A stretch of 64,000 bases of DNA from Candidatus Saccharimonadota bacterium (GCA_028288995.1 JAQGHF010000002.1:1-64000); one strand, 5' to 3'; counted from the first letter of the stretch, positions 44,431 to 54,063 are shown. Program-made: numbers and translations. Notes: a model not told the origin generated them from the letters alone.

Positions 44431-45924
44431 CTATCGACTATTTTCCTGTTTCCAAGCGCGATGTTTGCTGTCGAGGATTGCGGTAACTGTCCATGCCTGA
44501 ACTTCCTGAGGAGGTTGTTCGATGACATTTTTGCGGTTAGCCGATTCGTCCCAAAGTATAACTGTGTCTTGATTTAAAGCAATCTTGTCCTGTTCACCAC
44601 GAACATATTCTGGGAATAACCCAGTCGTATTCGCAAGATCAATGAGATTGGCATCGATCGTATCAGCGTCTTTAGTATAGCCGTGACGACGAAGCCCCTT
44701 GGCAATGTAGTGTGTATCCCAGATCCAGACACTACCGTTATGATAAGCACCTGACCTAAATCGTACTTCGTCCGATGCTAGCGTACGTATACCGGCTTTG
44801 CACCATAATTCTGGCGATAGTATATGACTCACGACGGCTGTCCGTTTTTGAGCGACTTCTGGGCTATCCCCCTCAAGCAAGTGTGAGTTGAGGACATGCC
44901 CCATATTAGAGGTTCGAATTTTTAACTGCCGAAGCATACCTTCGTCGTCTCTGTCAGTCCCAAGTACAAAATAGCCATCTTTTTCATCGGTCCAGAAATG
45001 TTCAAAGATAACCTGCTTTAGTTCGGCGGCTTGGATGCGAAGAGCTGTTGCTCGCGTGTCGTTATCAAGTAAACGGTCATATAATTCAGCAGCGTCAAGG
45101 AACGCATCGTAGGCAGCGACTTGCACCTCAAGTGATGCAACGCCTTGTTCGTGGTTTGCAAGTGTCCCATCGCTATGATGGTAGGCGTCCCATGAATCTT
45201 TCCAGACCTGATTTTCGATACCATGAGGGAGGACAGACTTAAACTCAATCAGACCTTCTGGATTTTGGCTACGACGACGAGCGATCCAATTAAGTGCAGC
45301 ATTGAGGGCGTCATTGACGGTAGATTCTTTTCCACTTCGATCGGTATAGCGTTCTTCCAGGAAGTTATAATTTTCTGGTCGAGAAAGCGTATATGCTACC
45401 AATGTTCGTATAAAATCAGGAGTTGCATCAACCGACCCATAGTATGGCCAGCTCCAACCCAGTTCAGCGGTCAGCTGTTTTGCTTTCGGATCCTTGTCAT
45501 CGCGTGCTTCATGGACAATACGACCAGGCTCTTCTTCCCGAGATGTATCGTATGTGACACCTTGTAACTTTGTAAGTGTTAAAAGTGTAGAACGGGCAAG
45601 TTCAGGGTATTCATCGATAAGGTCACTGGCGGCTCGCAGAGAATCACGTCCAAAGATCGCTTCGTACAAATGAAGATGTTCAGAATTTTCGGTTGGTGCA
45701 TCGCTATCCGGTGACATCGCGAGTGAAGCAAGTGCTGGTCCGGCAGAGCCAATGTCACCAATGTGTTCAGACTCAGTCAGGCGGAGCAGTTGCTGTACCG
45801 AAGAGGGGTTCTCTAGGTGAGATGTGGGCGTATGGTGCGTTATAGAGAGGAGTCGTTCACCTGGCAGCAATGGGTATGACTGCTTGCGTTCGGGGTTGTC
45901 GTCATTGCTGCGAATGGTATCCAT
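44431..45924 (-). CDS. amylo-alpha-1,6-glucosidase/GH15-like alpha-glucan hydrolase
   Basis: 497 residues from ATG 45924. (alpha/alpha)6-barrel signatures: EAIFGRDSLRAASDL (FGRDS, about 85-99), the STVNDALNAALNWI region, SYGHE-like RSGAYHNGSVWIWDTHYIAKGL (about 395-416), and GLFPEYVRG with the general-acid Glu (about 440). Family knowledge: hydrolysis of alpha-1,6 or trehalose-like linkages in glycogen-type or mannosylglycerate stores. Divergent from a GT4 glycosyltransferase with 43 bases between starts. Confidence 0.82.
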   Translation of the reverse strand: MDTIRSNDDNPERKQSYPLLPGERLLSITHHTPTSHLENPSSVQQLLRLTESEHIGDIGSAGPALASLAMSPDSDAPTENSEHLHLYEAIFGRDSLRAASDLIDEYPELARSTLLTLTKLQGVTYDTSREEEPGRIVHEARDDKDPKAKQLTAELGWSWPYYGSVDATPDFIRTLVAYTLSRPENYNFLEERYTDRSGKESTVNDALNAALNWIARRRSQNPEGLIEFKSVLPHGIENQVWKDSWDAYHHSDGTLANHEQGVASLEVQVAAYDAFLDAAELYDRLLDNDTRATALRIQAAELKQVIFEHFWTDEKDGYFVLGTDRDDEGMLRQLKIRTSNMGHVLNSHLLEGDSPEVAQKRTAVVSHILSPELWCKAGIRTLASDEVRFRSGAYHNGSVWIWDTHYIAKGLRRHGYTKDADTIDANLIDLANTTGLFPEYVRGEQDKIALNQDTVILWDESANRKNVIEQPPQEVQAWTVTAILDSKHRAWKQENSR

Positions 45925-45967
45925 GTGGTTAGTATACAATGGCTGTGCTACAGTAGAAATAGAGGCT

Positions 45968-47176
45968 ATGATACAGAAGAAACTTCGCATTGCTCTTATT
46001 GCACCACCTTGGCTCGCACTCCCAGTAAAGGAGTACGGAGGTATTGAGTTAGTACTACAAGGTCTTATTTCAGCACTACAATCACATGAAAACATCGAAG
46101 TTGAACTATTTGCTAATGGACAGCGAACACTGAGGGGTGTCAAGACACACTCTCTATTCAAAAAAGAACAATTCGAACATATCAATGAACCGTATTTTGA
46201 GAGTTATGCCATTGTTAGGGCGCACCTTGAGTTTGCTTATAACTATATAAAAAAAGCGGGTAACTTTGACCTTATTCACGATCATGTTCCACACATAGGA
46301 CCAGCATTTTGGTCGATGGCATCAAGTCATACCAAAGAACTTCCGCCAGTGCTCCATACATTCCATGGTCCTCCATTCACCGCGGCCGACAGCACAGATT
46401 TCGGATCGGTCTATAATACGAAAGACCTCGAACAGATACAAGATTTTGGATCTTGGTATGCTAATTGCATCTCTGAAGTCATGGCCCTATCTGCGCCCGA
46501 GAACATCAAACCACGCCTCCTGCGTTCGGTGCATAATGGCGTTGCGGTGAAAGATTTCCCCTTTGTCGCAAAAAAGAAAGAATACTTTGTTACATTGGCT
46601 CGATTCGCTTCTTACAAAGGGCAACATATCGCAGTTGAAGCCGCAGCAAAATTAAAAAAGCGACTTCGAATGGCTGGACCAGTGTCTAATATTGGGTCGA
46701 ACCGTAAACTTCTTTTAGAATTATCCAACCCAACAAGTCATTACCGCAATGATGCTCAATTCATGTATTACAGTGATAAAATATTACCGTATGTACTGCA
46801 GAATCCTCGTATAACCTATTCGGGAAGTCTGAGTGGAAAGCGAAAAATGAAGTTTTTGTCGGAGGCAAAAGCGTTGCTGTTTCCGGTTACCTGGGATGAG
46901 CCATTCGGCGTGTCGGTTATCGAAGCATTAGCTTGTGGAACACCTGTTATTGCTATGAACCGTGGGGCGATGCCGGAAATCATTCAACATGGGGTGAATG
47001 GCTTTTTAGCAAATACGGTTGAAGAGTTTGAGCAGTACATGCTTCGCATCGACGAGATTAACCCTGAAGACTGTCGACAATCGGTGATTGACCAATTTTC
47101 AAATACTGCTATGGCAGAAAAGTACATCTCTTGCTACTACGAAGTACTTGAACGAGAAGCTTTGAAATCTAAGTAG
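45968..47176 (+). CDS. GT4-family glycosyltransferase
   Basis: 402 residues from ATG 45968. An N-terminal acceptor domain with VKEYGGIELVLQGLISAL, then the donor domain with RFASYKGQHIAVEAAAKL and the GT4 nucleotide-sugar site PVTWDEPFGVSVIEALACG...MPEIIQHGVNGF (about 308-345). Resembles trehalose/mannosylglycerate and glycogen synthase-like GT-B retaining enzymes. Paired head to head with the glucosidase, so synthesis and breakdown of one glycan or glucan is likely. Confidence 0.85.
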   Translation: MIQKKLRIALIAPPWLALPVKEYGGIELVLQGLISALQSHENIEVELFANGQRTLRGVKTHSLFKKEQFEHINEPYFESYAIVRAHLEFAYNYIKKAGNFDLIHDHVPHIGPAFWSMASSHTKELPPVLHTFHGPPFTAADSTDFGSVYNTKDLEQIQDFGSWYANCISEVMALSAPENIKPRLLRSVHNGVAVKDFPFVAKKKEYFVTLARFASYKGQHIAVEAAAKLKKRLRMAGPVSNIGSNRKLLLELSNPTSHYRNDAQFMYYSDKILPYVLQNPRITYSGSLSGKRKMKFLSEAKALLFPVTWDEPFGVSVIEALACGTPVIAMNRGAMPEIIQHGVNGFLANTVEEFEQYMLRIDEINPEDCRQSVIDQFSNTAMAEKYISCYYEVLEREALKSK

Positions 47177-47204
47177 CGCATGATGATGTATAATAAACTT
47201 GAAA

Positions 47205-47300
47205 ATAAATCCGCCTAGCGGTCTGGCTGTCTAGCCCACAGCGTGAACAGGCTTGCGGTTTTCTATCGAATACGGGCTGGTCGATAATTAATAAGGAGAT
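47205..47300 (+). promoter_or_regulatory. structured leader of the small membrane protein gene
   Basis: TATAAT at 47192-47197 begins a leader of about 100 bases, unlike the short leaders elsewhere. It holds CCGC-CTA-GCGG, GGCT-gtct-AGCC and other short stems, then the AATAAGGAG Shine-Dalgarno. It could be a riboswitch or thermosensor, but no known class is recognised. Confidence 0.35.
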
Positions 47301-47304
47301 CACT

Positions 47305-47511
47305 ATGGTTGATCGAGAAGAAAAGCGACTGAAGCGAGAGAAAGAAACCAAGGAGCAGTATGAACAGTGGCGTGAGCTATCACAGGCACACTGGAGTCAC
47401 TGGCGTGCTTGGGGTTCATGGTTCAGCTGGGGTTCACCAGTTGGTCTAGGACTGTTCTTCGTCTTACTCGCACTCGCTGCCGCTGTCTTACTATGGGTTA
47501 TTAAACTCTAA
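47305..47511 (+). CDS. small single-helix membrane protein
   Basis: 68 residues. A charged helical start (MVDREEKRLKREKETKEQ) and a Trp-rich linker (AHWSHWRAWGSWFSWGSP) lead into one membrane helix (GLGLFFVLLALAAAVLLWVI, about 47-66). It is preceded by a strong Shine-Dalgarno and followed by its own terminator. No family recognised. Confidence 0.6.
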   Translation: MVDREEKRLKREKETKEQYEQWRELSQAHWSHWRAWGSWFSWGSPVGLGLFFVLLALAAAVLLWVIKL

Positions 47512-47527
47512 AGATATGCCAAGAAAA

Positions 47528-47560
47528 CAAAACACCGCTTTGATGAGCGGTGTTTTGTTT
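47528..47560 (+). terminator. terminator of the small membrane protein gene
   Basis: Stem AAAACACCGCT/AGCGGTGTTTT (47529-47539 with 47546-47556), then GTTTT. Confidence 0.85.
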
Positions 47561-47563
47561 TGC

Positions 47564-47569
47564 TATAAT
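47564..47569 (+). promoter_or_regulatory. -10 box of a near-leaderless promoter
   Basis: TATAAT in TGCTATAAT ends 8 bases before GTG 47578. Confidence 0.55.
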
Positions 47570-47577
47570 AGTCTGTA

Positions 47578-47937
47578 GTGGTTAAGAAAAATAAAATTCC
47601 CGTTTACAGTGACGACGACGATTCATTTCTTGGATTTATCATAAACGACAATACGACCTGGCAGGCAGTCACTATTTTTGGCTATCTCATTTCTCTGACG
47701 ACGAGTCGCAATGAGGCTGAAGCTGTTTTGAAAGAAAAAGGACCGGACTATCTGAAGGGCATTTGGCAGTATTACGATAAAGACGAGCGCGACTGGTTTC
47801 CGTGTGTTATTAAGCAGGCTTTTGAGCAGAGGGTGGTTGTGAATCGAACCAATACACTTGGATATCAGGATCCAGATGACTATAAACAGGTTGTAATTGA
47901 GGATCCTACGGAAAACGATCTTATTAAATCAACGTAA
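47578..47937 (+). CDS. unknown small soluble protein
   Basis: 119 residues, GTG start. Acidic N-terminus (YSDDDDSFLGF), then a helix-rich body (SRNEAEAVLKEKGPDYLKG, WQYYDKDERDWFPCVIKQAFEQ broken here) and a strand-rich end (VVVNRTNTLGYQDP). No family recognised. Overlaps the convergent TerC-like gene by 14 bases. Confidence 0.6.
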   Translation: MVKKNKIPVYSDDDDSFLGFIINDNTTWQAVTIFGYLISLTTSRNEAEAVLKEKGPDYLKGIWQYYDKDERDWFPCVIKQAFEQRVVVNRTNTLGYQDPDDYKQVVIEDPTENDLIKST

Positions 47938-48940
47938 GTTTTTGTCGATGAGAAGCGACAAAAGATATCCCAATAATCAAGATTGTACCAAGACCGGTAA
48001 CATAGTCTGGAATTGAAAAGAGTAGGCTGAGGAGCATGCTGAGTGCCAGGAACGCAACTGCGTAGTGTGCACCATGTTCAAGAAAGACGAATTCATCAAG
48101 AGTTTTGTGGCGCACCATAAAGATAGTCAGTGATCGTACCCAAAATGCACCGATACCTAACCCGACTGCGATGAGGATGACGTCACTCGTAATCGCGAAG
48201 GCGCCCAAGACACCATCGAAGGAAAAACTCGCATCAAGGATCTCAAGATAGAAGAACGACGTCAGCGCAGCGAGACCGGTGAGTTTTGTCGCCCTGTCTG
48301 TGTCAATATGAGCAATTTTCCCTACGAGCCATAGTAAGAGTTGGATCGTCAGATAGATGCCAATGCCTATACTCCCGAGTTCTATTGTTTCGAGTCCGTG
48401 ATGATTCATTGGCAAAACTGCCAAAATACCTAGCAGTGCAAAAGCGATAATCGGAGGGACGGTCCAGTGACCAATTTTCTGCATATGCCTTTCAACAGGA
48501 AGCCAGTGGATGGTTTTGTTTCTATTAAAGAAGAAACAGAGCGCCAGCATGATCAGGAATCCTCCACCGAAAGCACTAATTGCTGGATGCGCGGCTTCAA
48601 TATGGTGCGCATAGGTTTGTGGATGGTTGAGGGCAATGTTTATGACTTCTGTCCAATGCAAGTTTGCCGTGAGTGCAACCAATAAGATAGGGAATACAAG
48701 GCGCATACCGACAACAGCTATCAAGATACCGAGTGTCAGGAAGAGTATCTGCCAAAATCGTGAAAGACGTGCGAGGATCTTGGCATTGATCACCGCATTA
48801 TCGAAGCTAAAGGCAATCTCGATAATTAGCACGACGATGACGATGCCTGCAGCAAAGATGCCCTTAAAAGCGAGGATGGCTGTAATTGCAAGAAAGGTGA
48901 GGATGAGGTCGAACCAGAAGTGTCTCAGGAATAGTTTCAT
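47924..48940 (-). CDS. DUF475/TerC-like membrane protein
   Basis: 338 residues with about nine membrane helices. The core EIAFSFDNAVINAKILA (about 41-57, with Asp-Asn in the helix) and EILDASFSFDGVLGAFAI (about 231-248, with Asp-Gly) are the paired inverted-repeat signatures of the TerC superfamily, DUF475 branch. TerC-like proteins export metal ions such as manganese during protein export or stress. Likely role: metal homeostasis. Confidence 0.87.
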   Translation of the reverse strand: MKLFLRHFWFDLILTFLAITAILAFKGIFAAGIVIVVLIIEIAFSFDNAVINAKILARLSRFWQILFLTLGILIAVVGMRLVFPILLVALTANLHWTEVINIALNHPQTYAHHIEAAHPAISAFGGGFLIMLALCFFFNRNKTIHWLPVERHMQKIGHWTVPPIIAFALLGILAVLPMNHHGLETIELGSIGIGIYLTIQLLLWLVGKIAHIDTDRATKLTGLAALTSFFYLEILDASFSFDGVLGAFAITSDVILIAVGLGIGAFWVRSLTIFMVRHKTLDEFVFLEHGAHYAVAFLALSMLLSLLFSIPDYVTGLGTILIIGISFVASHRQKLTLI

Positions 48941-49004
48941 TCTTTTCTACTATACAGCATAGGCGTTTTACGGTTGGTTAATTCAGTAAACCAAGATATT
49001 ATGA

Positions 49005-49946
49005 ATGAAGCATATGCGTAAAGAAAAAAAGCGTGACTTTCGGCGGGTAAAACAAATTCTTATTTCTGGCTTTATAGCTGTCATTATTCTTGGTATTCTT
49101 GCGTTTGTCACCTACGGTAGAGCAATACCAGTGCTTGATCCTAAGGGGCTGATTGCTGATCAAGAGCGTAATCTTATTTTGCTGACATTTGGTCTAGGAC
49201 TTGTTATCGTTATTCCGGTATTTATTATGTTGTTCTCGATTGCCTGGCGTTACCGAGCGAGTAATACGAAGGCTCGCTATGAGCCTGACTTTGCGAACCA
49301 CAAAGGTATTGAAGCACTATGGTGGGGAATTCCTTGTATCATTATTCTTGTCCTAGGTATCATCACCGCAGTCTCGACGCATGCACTTGACCCATTCAAA
49401 CCAATCAGCTCATCTGTGCAGCCAGTAAAGATTGAGGCGGTTTCTTTAAACTGGCGATGGCTATTTATCTATCCTGACGAAGGTATCGCCACAATGAATT
49501 ACATTAATATTCCAAAAGACACGCCGATTAATTTCATGATTACATCTGATGCGCCAATGAACTCATTCTGGATCCCAGCACTTGCTGGTCAAGTGTATGC
49601 AATGTCTGGTATGTCGACACAGCTGCATGTGATGGCCGATTCGACAGGAACGTTTACTGGATCATCAGCCAACATTAGTGGTGACGGATTTGCTGATATG
49701 CACTTTAAAGTAAACTCAATGAATGAGGCTGACTATAAGACGTGGGCAACCAATACATTTAATTCAACGAAGACAACGTTACTGACTGACGATAGCTACA
49801 AAAAGCTAGCAGTTGCAAGTCACGATAGTTCGCAGCAGACGTTTCTGCTTATGGATTACAGCTTGTATAATGAAATCATTATGAAATACATGTCACCAGG
49901 TGATTCAAAAGTTAATAGCGTCGATGCATCTGGGACAAGCATATAA
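49005..49946 (+). CDS. cyoA: cytochrome bo3 ubiquinol oxidase subunit II
   Basis: 313 residues (ATG 49005; ATG 49014 also possible). Two N-terminal membrane helices (about 18-37 and 60-82) precede a cupredoxin domain. The CuA ligand motif of cytochrome c oxidases (CSELCG...M) is missing, as in quinol oxidases; ALAGQVYAMSGMSTQLHV and SLNWRWLFIYPDEG match CyoA. Unlike E. coli CyoA there is no lipobox cysteine. Electron entry is from quinol, not cytochrome c. Overlaps cyoB by one base (TAATG). Confidence 0.95.
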   Translation: MKHMRKEKKRDFRRVKQILISGFIAVIILGILAFVTYGRAIPVLDPKGLIADQERNLILLTFGLGLVIVIPVFIMLFSIAWRYRASNTKARYEPDFANHKGIEALWWGIPCIIILVLGIITAVSTHALDPFKPISSSVQPVKIEAVSLNWRWLFIYPDEGIATMNYINIPKDTPINFMITSDAPMNSFWIPALAGQVYAMSGMSTQLHVMADSTGTFTGSSANISGDGFADMHFKVNSMNEADYKTWATNTFNSTKTTLLTDDSYKKLAVASHDSSQQTFLLMDYSLYNEIIMKYMSPGDSKVNSVDASGTSI

Positions 49947-51922
49947 TGTTGCAGAATATTCTCGATTTTGTTTTTGGTCGCCTCAAGCCATCTGACTTTG
50001 TCCATGATCCAATCATGGCGGGTGCTGGCTTTGCAATGGTTGGAGCACTGATTCTTGCTATCATCGGACTGACGTATTTTAAGAAGTGGGGTTGGCTATG
50101 GCGCAACTGGATTACTTCACTAGATCCGAAGAAAATTGGTGTCATGTATATTCTCGTTTCGGTAATTATGTTGCTTCGTGGGCTTGCGGATGCATTACTC
50201 CTCCGTGCACAACAAGCGACTGATGGCTCGGCGGGATTATTAACCTCAGATCACTTCCAACAGATTTTCTCTGCGCACGGATCAATCATGATTTTCTTCG
50301 TTGCAATGGGTATTATCTTCGGTGTCTTTAACCTCATTATTCCATCACAAATCGGTGCGAGAGATGTCGCATTTCCGTTCCTCAACTCAGTCAGTTTCTG
50401 GTTATTCGCAGCAGGTATGATTCTGATTAACGCACCACTTATTGTCGGTGAATTCTCAACTGCTGGTTGGTTGGCATATCCGCCTCTATCTGAGTTACAG
50501 TACAGTCCAGGTGTTGGCGTCGATTATTGGATATGGAGTCTGCAGATTGCCGGTATCGGAAGCCTTCTGTCTGGTATAAACTTCTTTGTCACAATTTTAA
50601 AAATGCGCGCGCCTGGCATGACACTTATGAAGATGCCTATTTTTGTCTGGAGCGCACTGACAAGTACAGGGTTGATTATGTTCGCGTTTCCAATTCTGAC
50701 GGCGACACTTGGTATGCTGTCGCTCGACCGTTTAATGGGCATGCATTTCTTTACCGCAACGGGCGGTGGTAATCCAATGATGTACGTGAACCTTATTTGG
50801 GCATGGGGTCACCCCGAAGTTTACATTCTGGTGCTTCCAGCGTTCGGTATTTTTTCTGAAGTCGTTTCGGCGTTTTCTGGAAAGAAACTGTTTGGCTATA
50901 CGTCGATGGTTGTTGCGCTGCTTGCGATTGCGATTTTGTCATTTACGGTTTGGTTGCATCACTTCTTTACGATGGGTGCTGGGGCGGACGTCAATACATT
51001 CTTTGGTATTATGACAATGATAATTGCTATCCCGACAGGGGTAAAAGTCTTCAACTGGATCTTTACTATGTATAGAGGGCGGGTGCGATTTGCGACACCG
51101 ATGCTTTGGTTCATGGGCTTTATCGTGACGTTCACACTGGGTGGGCTTGCCGGAGTGCTTATGTCAGTACCACCAGCTGACTTCCAATTCCATAATAGTT
51201 TGTTCTTGGTGGCTCACTTCCATACGATGATTGTTGGTGGCGTTTTGTTCGGTGCCTTTGCAGGATTCGCGTATTGGTTCCCGAAGTTCACAGGCTTCAC
51301 GCTTAACGAACGACTCGGTCGCTATGCATTCTGGAACTGGATTGTTGGATTTTTGCTAGCATTCGTACCGCTCTATATTCTGGGCTTCATGGGCGCAACG
51401 CGTCGGCTCGATCACTACGATCCTTCAATGGGATGGCAAGGACTTTTTGTTGTTGCTGGTATCGGCGTCGCAATTATCTGTGTGGGTGTCTTCTTCCAGC
51501 TTTTGCAACTCGGCTACAGTATTTGGAAACGTAATGATAATCGAGTAGGCAGTGATCCATGGAATGGACGATCGTTTGAGTGGTCAATTGCATCACCGCC
51601 ACCAGAATATAACTTTGCCGTCATTCCGACCGTTACTCAGCGTGATGAGTTCTGGGAATTAAAGAAAAAGAAACACGGTTCTCTATTAAAGTCGCACTAT
51701 GAGGATATCTGGTTGCCAAAGAATAGTGGGCTTGGTCCAATCATCGGCGCGTTTGCATTAGCCTTTGGTATCGCCGTTATTTGGCATATGTGGTGGCTAT
51801 TGATCGTTGGACTCGTCGGTGTTGTTGTGACGTTGATTATTCGTCTGACGAGCGATGAGACTGAAGAAAAAATGACTGCTGCAGAAGTTGCGAAACATGA
51901 ATTAAAGCGGGGCATTGTATGA
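49946..51922 (+). CDS. cyoB: cytochrome bo3 ubiquinol oxidase subunit I
   Basis: 658 residues. Quinol-site motif MLLRGLADALLLRAQQ (about 71-86), heme ligand H in AHGSIMIFF (about 110), CuB and cross-linked pair in WGHPEVYILVLPAFG (about 288-302), the HH pair in VWLHHFFTMGAG (about 338-339), and the heme-a-type ligands in FLVAHFHTMIVGG (about 424). Reduces O2 to water and pumps protons. Overlaps cyoC by 4 bases. Confidence 0.97.
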   Translation: MLQNILDFVFGRLKPSDFVHDPIMAGAGFAMVGALILAIIGLTYFKKWGWLWRNWITSLDPKKIGVMYILVSVIMLLRGLADALLLRAQQATDGSAGLLTSDHFQQIFSAHGSIMIFFVAMGIIFGVFNLIIPSQIGARDVAFPFLNSVSFWLFAAGMILINAPLIVGEFSTAGWLAYPPLSELQYSPGVGVDYWIWSLQIAGIGSLLSGINFFVTILKMRAPGMTLMKMPIFVWSALTSTGLIMFAFPILTATLGMLSLDRLMGMHFFTATGGGNPMMYVNLIWAWGHPEVYILVLPAFGIFSEVVSAFSGKKLFGYTSMVVALLAIAILSFTVWLHHFFTMGAGADVNTFFGIMTMIIAIPTGVKVFNWIFTMYRGRVRFATPMLWFMGFIVTFTLGGLAGVLMSVPPADFQFHNSLFLVAHFHTMIVGGVLFGAFAGFAYWFPKFTGFTLNERLGRYAFWNWIVGFLLAFVPLYILGFMGATRRLDHYDPSMGWQGLFVVAGIGVAIICVGVFFQLLQLGYSIWKRNDNRVGSDPWNGRSFEWSIASPPPEYNFAVIPTVTQRDEFWELKKKKHGSLLKSHYEDIWLPKNSGLGPIIGAFALAFGIAVIWHMWWLLIVGLVGVVVTLIIRLTSDETEEKMTAAEVAKHELKRGIV

Positions 51923-52503
51923 AAAATGTCATAGAAGAAGCGGCTGTTCAGCAAAAGAAGACACTTGGCTTCTGGATATACCTAATGACCGACCTAGTCT
52001 TGTTTGCGTCACTTTTCGCAACGTTTGCTGTGCTTCGTGGTCAAACATTTGGTGGTCCAAGCGGTCATGACCTATTCAATATGCCATTTGTACTGCTGGA
52101 AACAATGATTCTGCTGACTAGTAGCTTCACTGCTGGTCTCGCGATCCTCGGCAGTAATAGGGGATACAAAAAGCAGACAATCTTTTGGTTGTTTGTAACA
52201 TTTGCACTTGGGGCAGCTTTCCTTACGCTTGAACTGACAGAGTTTAGTCATCTTGTTTCTGAAGGAGATGGATGGCAGCGAAGTGCGTTCTTATCGTCAT
52301 TCTTCACATTAGTAGGAACACACGGACTTCACATCGCGATTGGGCTTTTGTGGCTTGCGGTCATGATTATTCGTCTGATTAGGTTCAAGTTCAAGCAGAC
52401 TGATCTTAACCGCCTTGCACTGTTTGCGCTATTCTGGCACTTCCTTGATGTTGTCTGGATCTTCATCTTCAGCATCGTGTACTTGATTGGAGGTATGGCA
52501 TGA
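51919..52503 (+). CDS. cyoC: cytochrome bo3 ubiquinol oxidase subunit III
   Basis: 194 residues, five membrane helices. TLGFWIYLMTDLVLFASLFATFAVL (split about 12-36) and GTHGLHIAIGLLW (about 130) are CyoC signatures, with the terminal HFLDVVWIFIFSIVYL. Stabilises the oxidase core. Overlaps cyoB and cyoD by 4 bases each. Confidence 0.95.
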   Translation: MKNVIEEAAVQQKKTLGFWIYLMTDLVLFASLFATFAVLRGQTFGGPSGHDLFNMPFVLLETMILLTSSFTAGLAILGSNRGYKKQTIFWLFVTFALGAAFLTLELTEFSHLVSEGDGWQRSAFLSSFFTLVGTHGLHIAIGLLWLAVMIIRLIRFKFKQTDLNRLALFALFWHFLDVVWIFIFSIVYLIGGMA

Positions 52504-52868
52504 AAAAACCTCAGCTAGAAACACGACACGATGAAGCGAGGTACATTTCATATATTGTTGGATTTGTTTTGTCAGTCGCTGCAACATTACTTGCGTATTT
52601 CTTTGTAGTGAATCATGTCTGGCCAAAAGAAATGTTGATATACGTCGTCCTTGGTATTGCGGTCGTCCAGCTGATTATTCAGGCAGTATTTTTCCTTCAT
52701 ATCGGACGCGGAAGTCAGTTAAAATTCGTCACATTTGTCTTTGCCATCCTCATTATCTTAATTGTGGTCGTTGGTTCGATCTGGATTATGAATAATCTTG
52801 ATTACACGATGATGCAAATGTCACCTGACCAGATGCAAGTTTATATGCATCAAAATGAAGGAATTTAA
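52500..52868 (+). CDS. cyoD: cytochrome bo3 ubiquinol oxidase subunit IV
   Basis: 122 residues with three membrane helices (about 18-38, 47-68, 78-100). YIVGFVLSVAATLLAYFFVV and VVQLIIQAVFFLHIG match the CyoD family. Stop overlaps the cyoE start (TAATG). Confidence 0.93.
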   Translation: MKKPQLETRHDEARYISYIVGFVLSVAATLLAYFFVVNHVWPKEMLIYVVLGIAVVQLIIQAVFFLHIGRGSQLKFVTFVFAILIILIVVVGSIWIMNNLDYTMMQMSPDQMQVYMHQNEGI

Positions 52869-53734
52869 TGGAGCGACGTTCTCGCTCTTACTTCCAACTG
52901 ATTAAACCTGGGATTACACTCAGTAATACGTTGACGGGCATTGCAGGATTTTTCCTTGCAGCAAGTATCGTCGCTTTTACTATTACTGCATTAATTGGTG
53001 CAGTTGTCGGTATTGCACTGATCATTGCGTCTGCCTGTGTCTTTAATAACATCCTCGATCGTGACATTGATAAACGTATGAAGCGAACAAAGAAACGTGA
53101 TGTCGCAAGCGGCGCCATTAGTGTGCCTAAAGCTTTGGTGTTTGGTAGCGTGGTCGGGCTCGTTGGATTTGCTGTAATCCTTCTTTTAACGAATGTGCTG
53201 ACATTTACGTTAGGCGTCATTGCTTTTATTTGGTACGTGGTCGTATATGGCTATGCAAAGCGAATGACAGCGATGAGCACCATCATTGGGGGTGTCGCAG
53301 GTGCATTGCCGCCAGTAGCTGGCTACACCGCGCTAACGGGGAGAGTTGATGCCGCAGCGGTTATCTTATTCTTCATCCTATTCTTTTGGCAGATGCCACA
53401 CTTTTACGCAATTGCGATGTTCCGTCGATCTGATTATGCGAGCGCAAAACTTCCTGTATGGTCAGTAAAATATGGTATGAAGAGTGCCAAGAAACAGATT
53501 CTTATATTCGCTATTGTGTATGCAATTGCTTCAGGTTTATTGTATGTCTTTGGTTATACGCACATTGTGTATCTTGTGCTCAGCGTTGCACTTTCAGCGT
53601 ACTGGTTACACCAAGGTATTTCTTTTTACAAGAAAGTAGATGACGAGAAGTGGGCACGAAAAATGTTCGGGGCATCGTTACTCGTACTCTTGTCGATGTG
53701 CCTACTCATTGCCGTCGGCGGGTTTTTGCCGTAA
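52868..53734 (+). CDS. cyoE: heme O synthase (protoheme IX farnesyltransferase)
   Basis: 288 residues, UbiA-type prenyltransferase with about eight helices. First Asp-rich motif NNILDRDIDKRMKRTKKRD (about 60-78) and the second YAKRMTAMSTIIGG / FFWQMPHFYAIAM are clear. Converts heme B to heme O, the cofactor of the adjacent oxidase. Its presence with cyoABCD makes a complete, self-sufficient operon. Confidence 0.96.
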   Translation: MERRSRSYFQLIKPGITLSNTLTGIAGFFLAASIVAFTITALIGAVVGIALIIASACVFNNILDRDIDKRMKRTKKRDVASGAISVPKALVFGSVVGLVGFAVILLLTNVLTFTLGVIAFIWYVVVYGYAKRMTAMSTIIGGVAGALPPVAGYTALTGRVDAAAVILFFILFFWQMPHFYAIAMFRRSDYASAKLPVWSVKYGMKSAKKQILIFAIVYAIASGLLYVFGYTHIVYLVLSVALSAYWLHQGISFYKKVDDEKWARKMFGASLLVLLSMCLLIAVGGFLP

Positions 53735-53743
53735 AATAAGAAC

Positions 53744-54016
53744 ATGATTATCCTTATTCACGTTATTATTGCACTGACGAGTATCGTTATCGCAAGTTTT
53801 ACATTCTTTAAACCGACTCTGAAAAAACTCATTGTCAGTTATGGCTTCATCCTTGGTACAGTTGCCAGTGGCACCTATCTTTTGATTACTATCCCAAGCC
53901 ATATTTTGCAGAGCTGTTTGACTGGTCTGACGTACTTAACGATCGTGTCGATTGCCACAATCGCTGCACACGTTCGCATGCATAAACGACAACTTGCCTT
54001 CGAAAAAGAAAACTAG
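53744..54016 (+). CDS. small three-helix membrane protein downstream of cyoE
   Basis: 90 residues; helices at about 3-20, 30-50 and 58-80. IHVIIALTSIVIASFTFF and SYGFILGTVASGTYLLIT have the look of DUF420-type oxidase-associated proteins. It starts 9 bases after cyoE and shares its terminator, so it is probably the sixth gene of the oxidase operon. Confidence 0.7.
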   Translation: MIILIHVIIALTSIVIASFTFFKPTLKKLIVSYGFILGTVASGTYLLITIPSHILQSCLTGLTYLTIVSIATIAAHVRMHKRQLAFEKEN

Positions 54017-54048
54017 TCTCCGAGTTACTGACTTGGAGACTAGTTTTT
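54011..54048. terminator. bidirectional terminator after the cyo operon
   Basis: Stem AACTAGTCTCC/GGAGACTAGTT (54011-54021 with 54035-54045) followed by TTTT; its left arm includes the stop of the last gene. Convergent with the NADH dehydrogenase gene. Confidence 0.85.
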
Positions 54049-54063
54049 AATTGCGGAAGTTCT

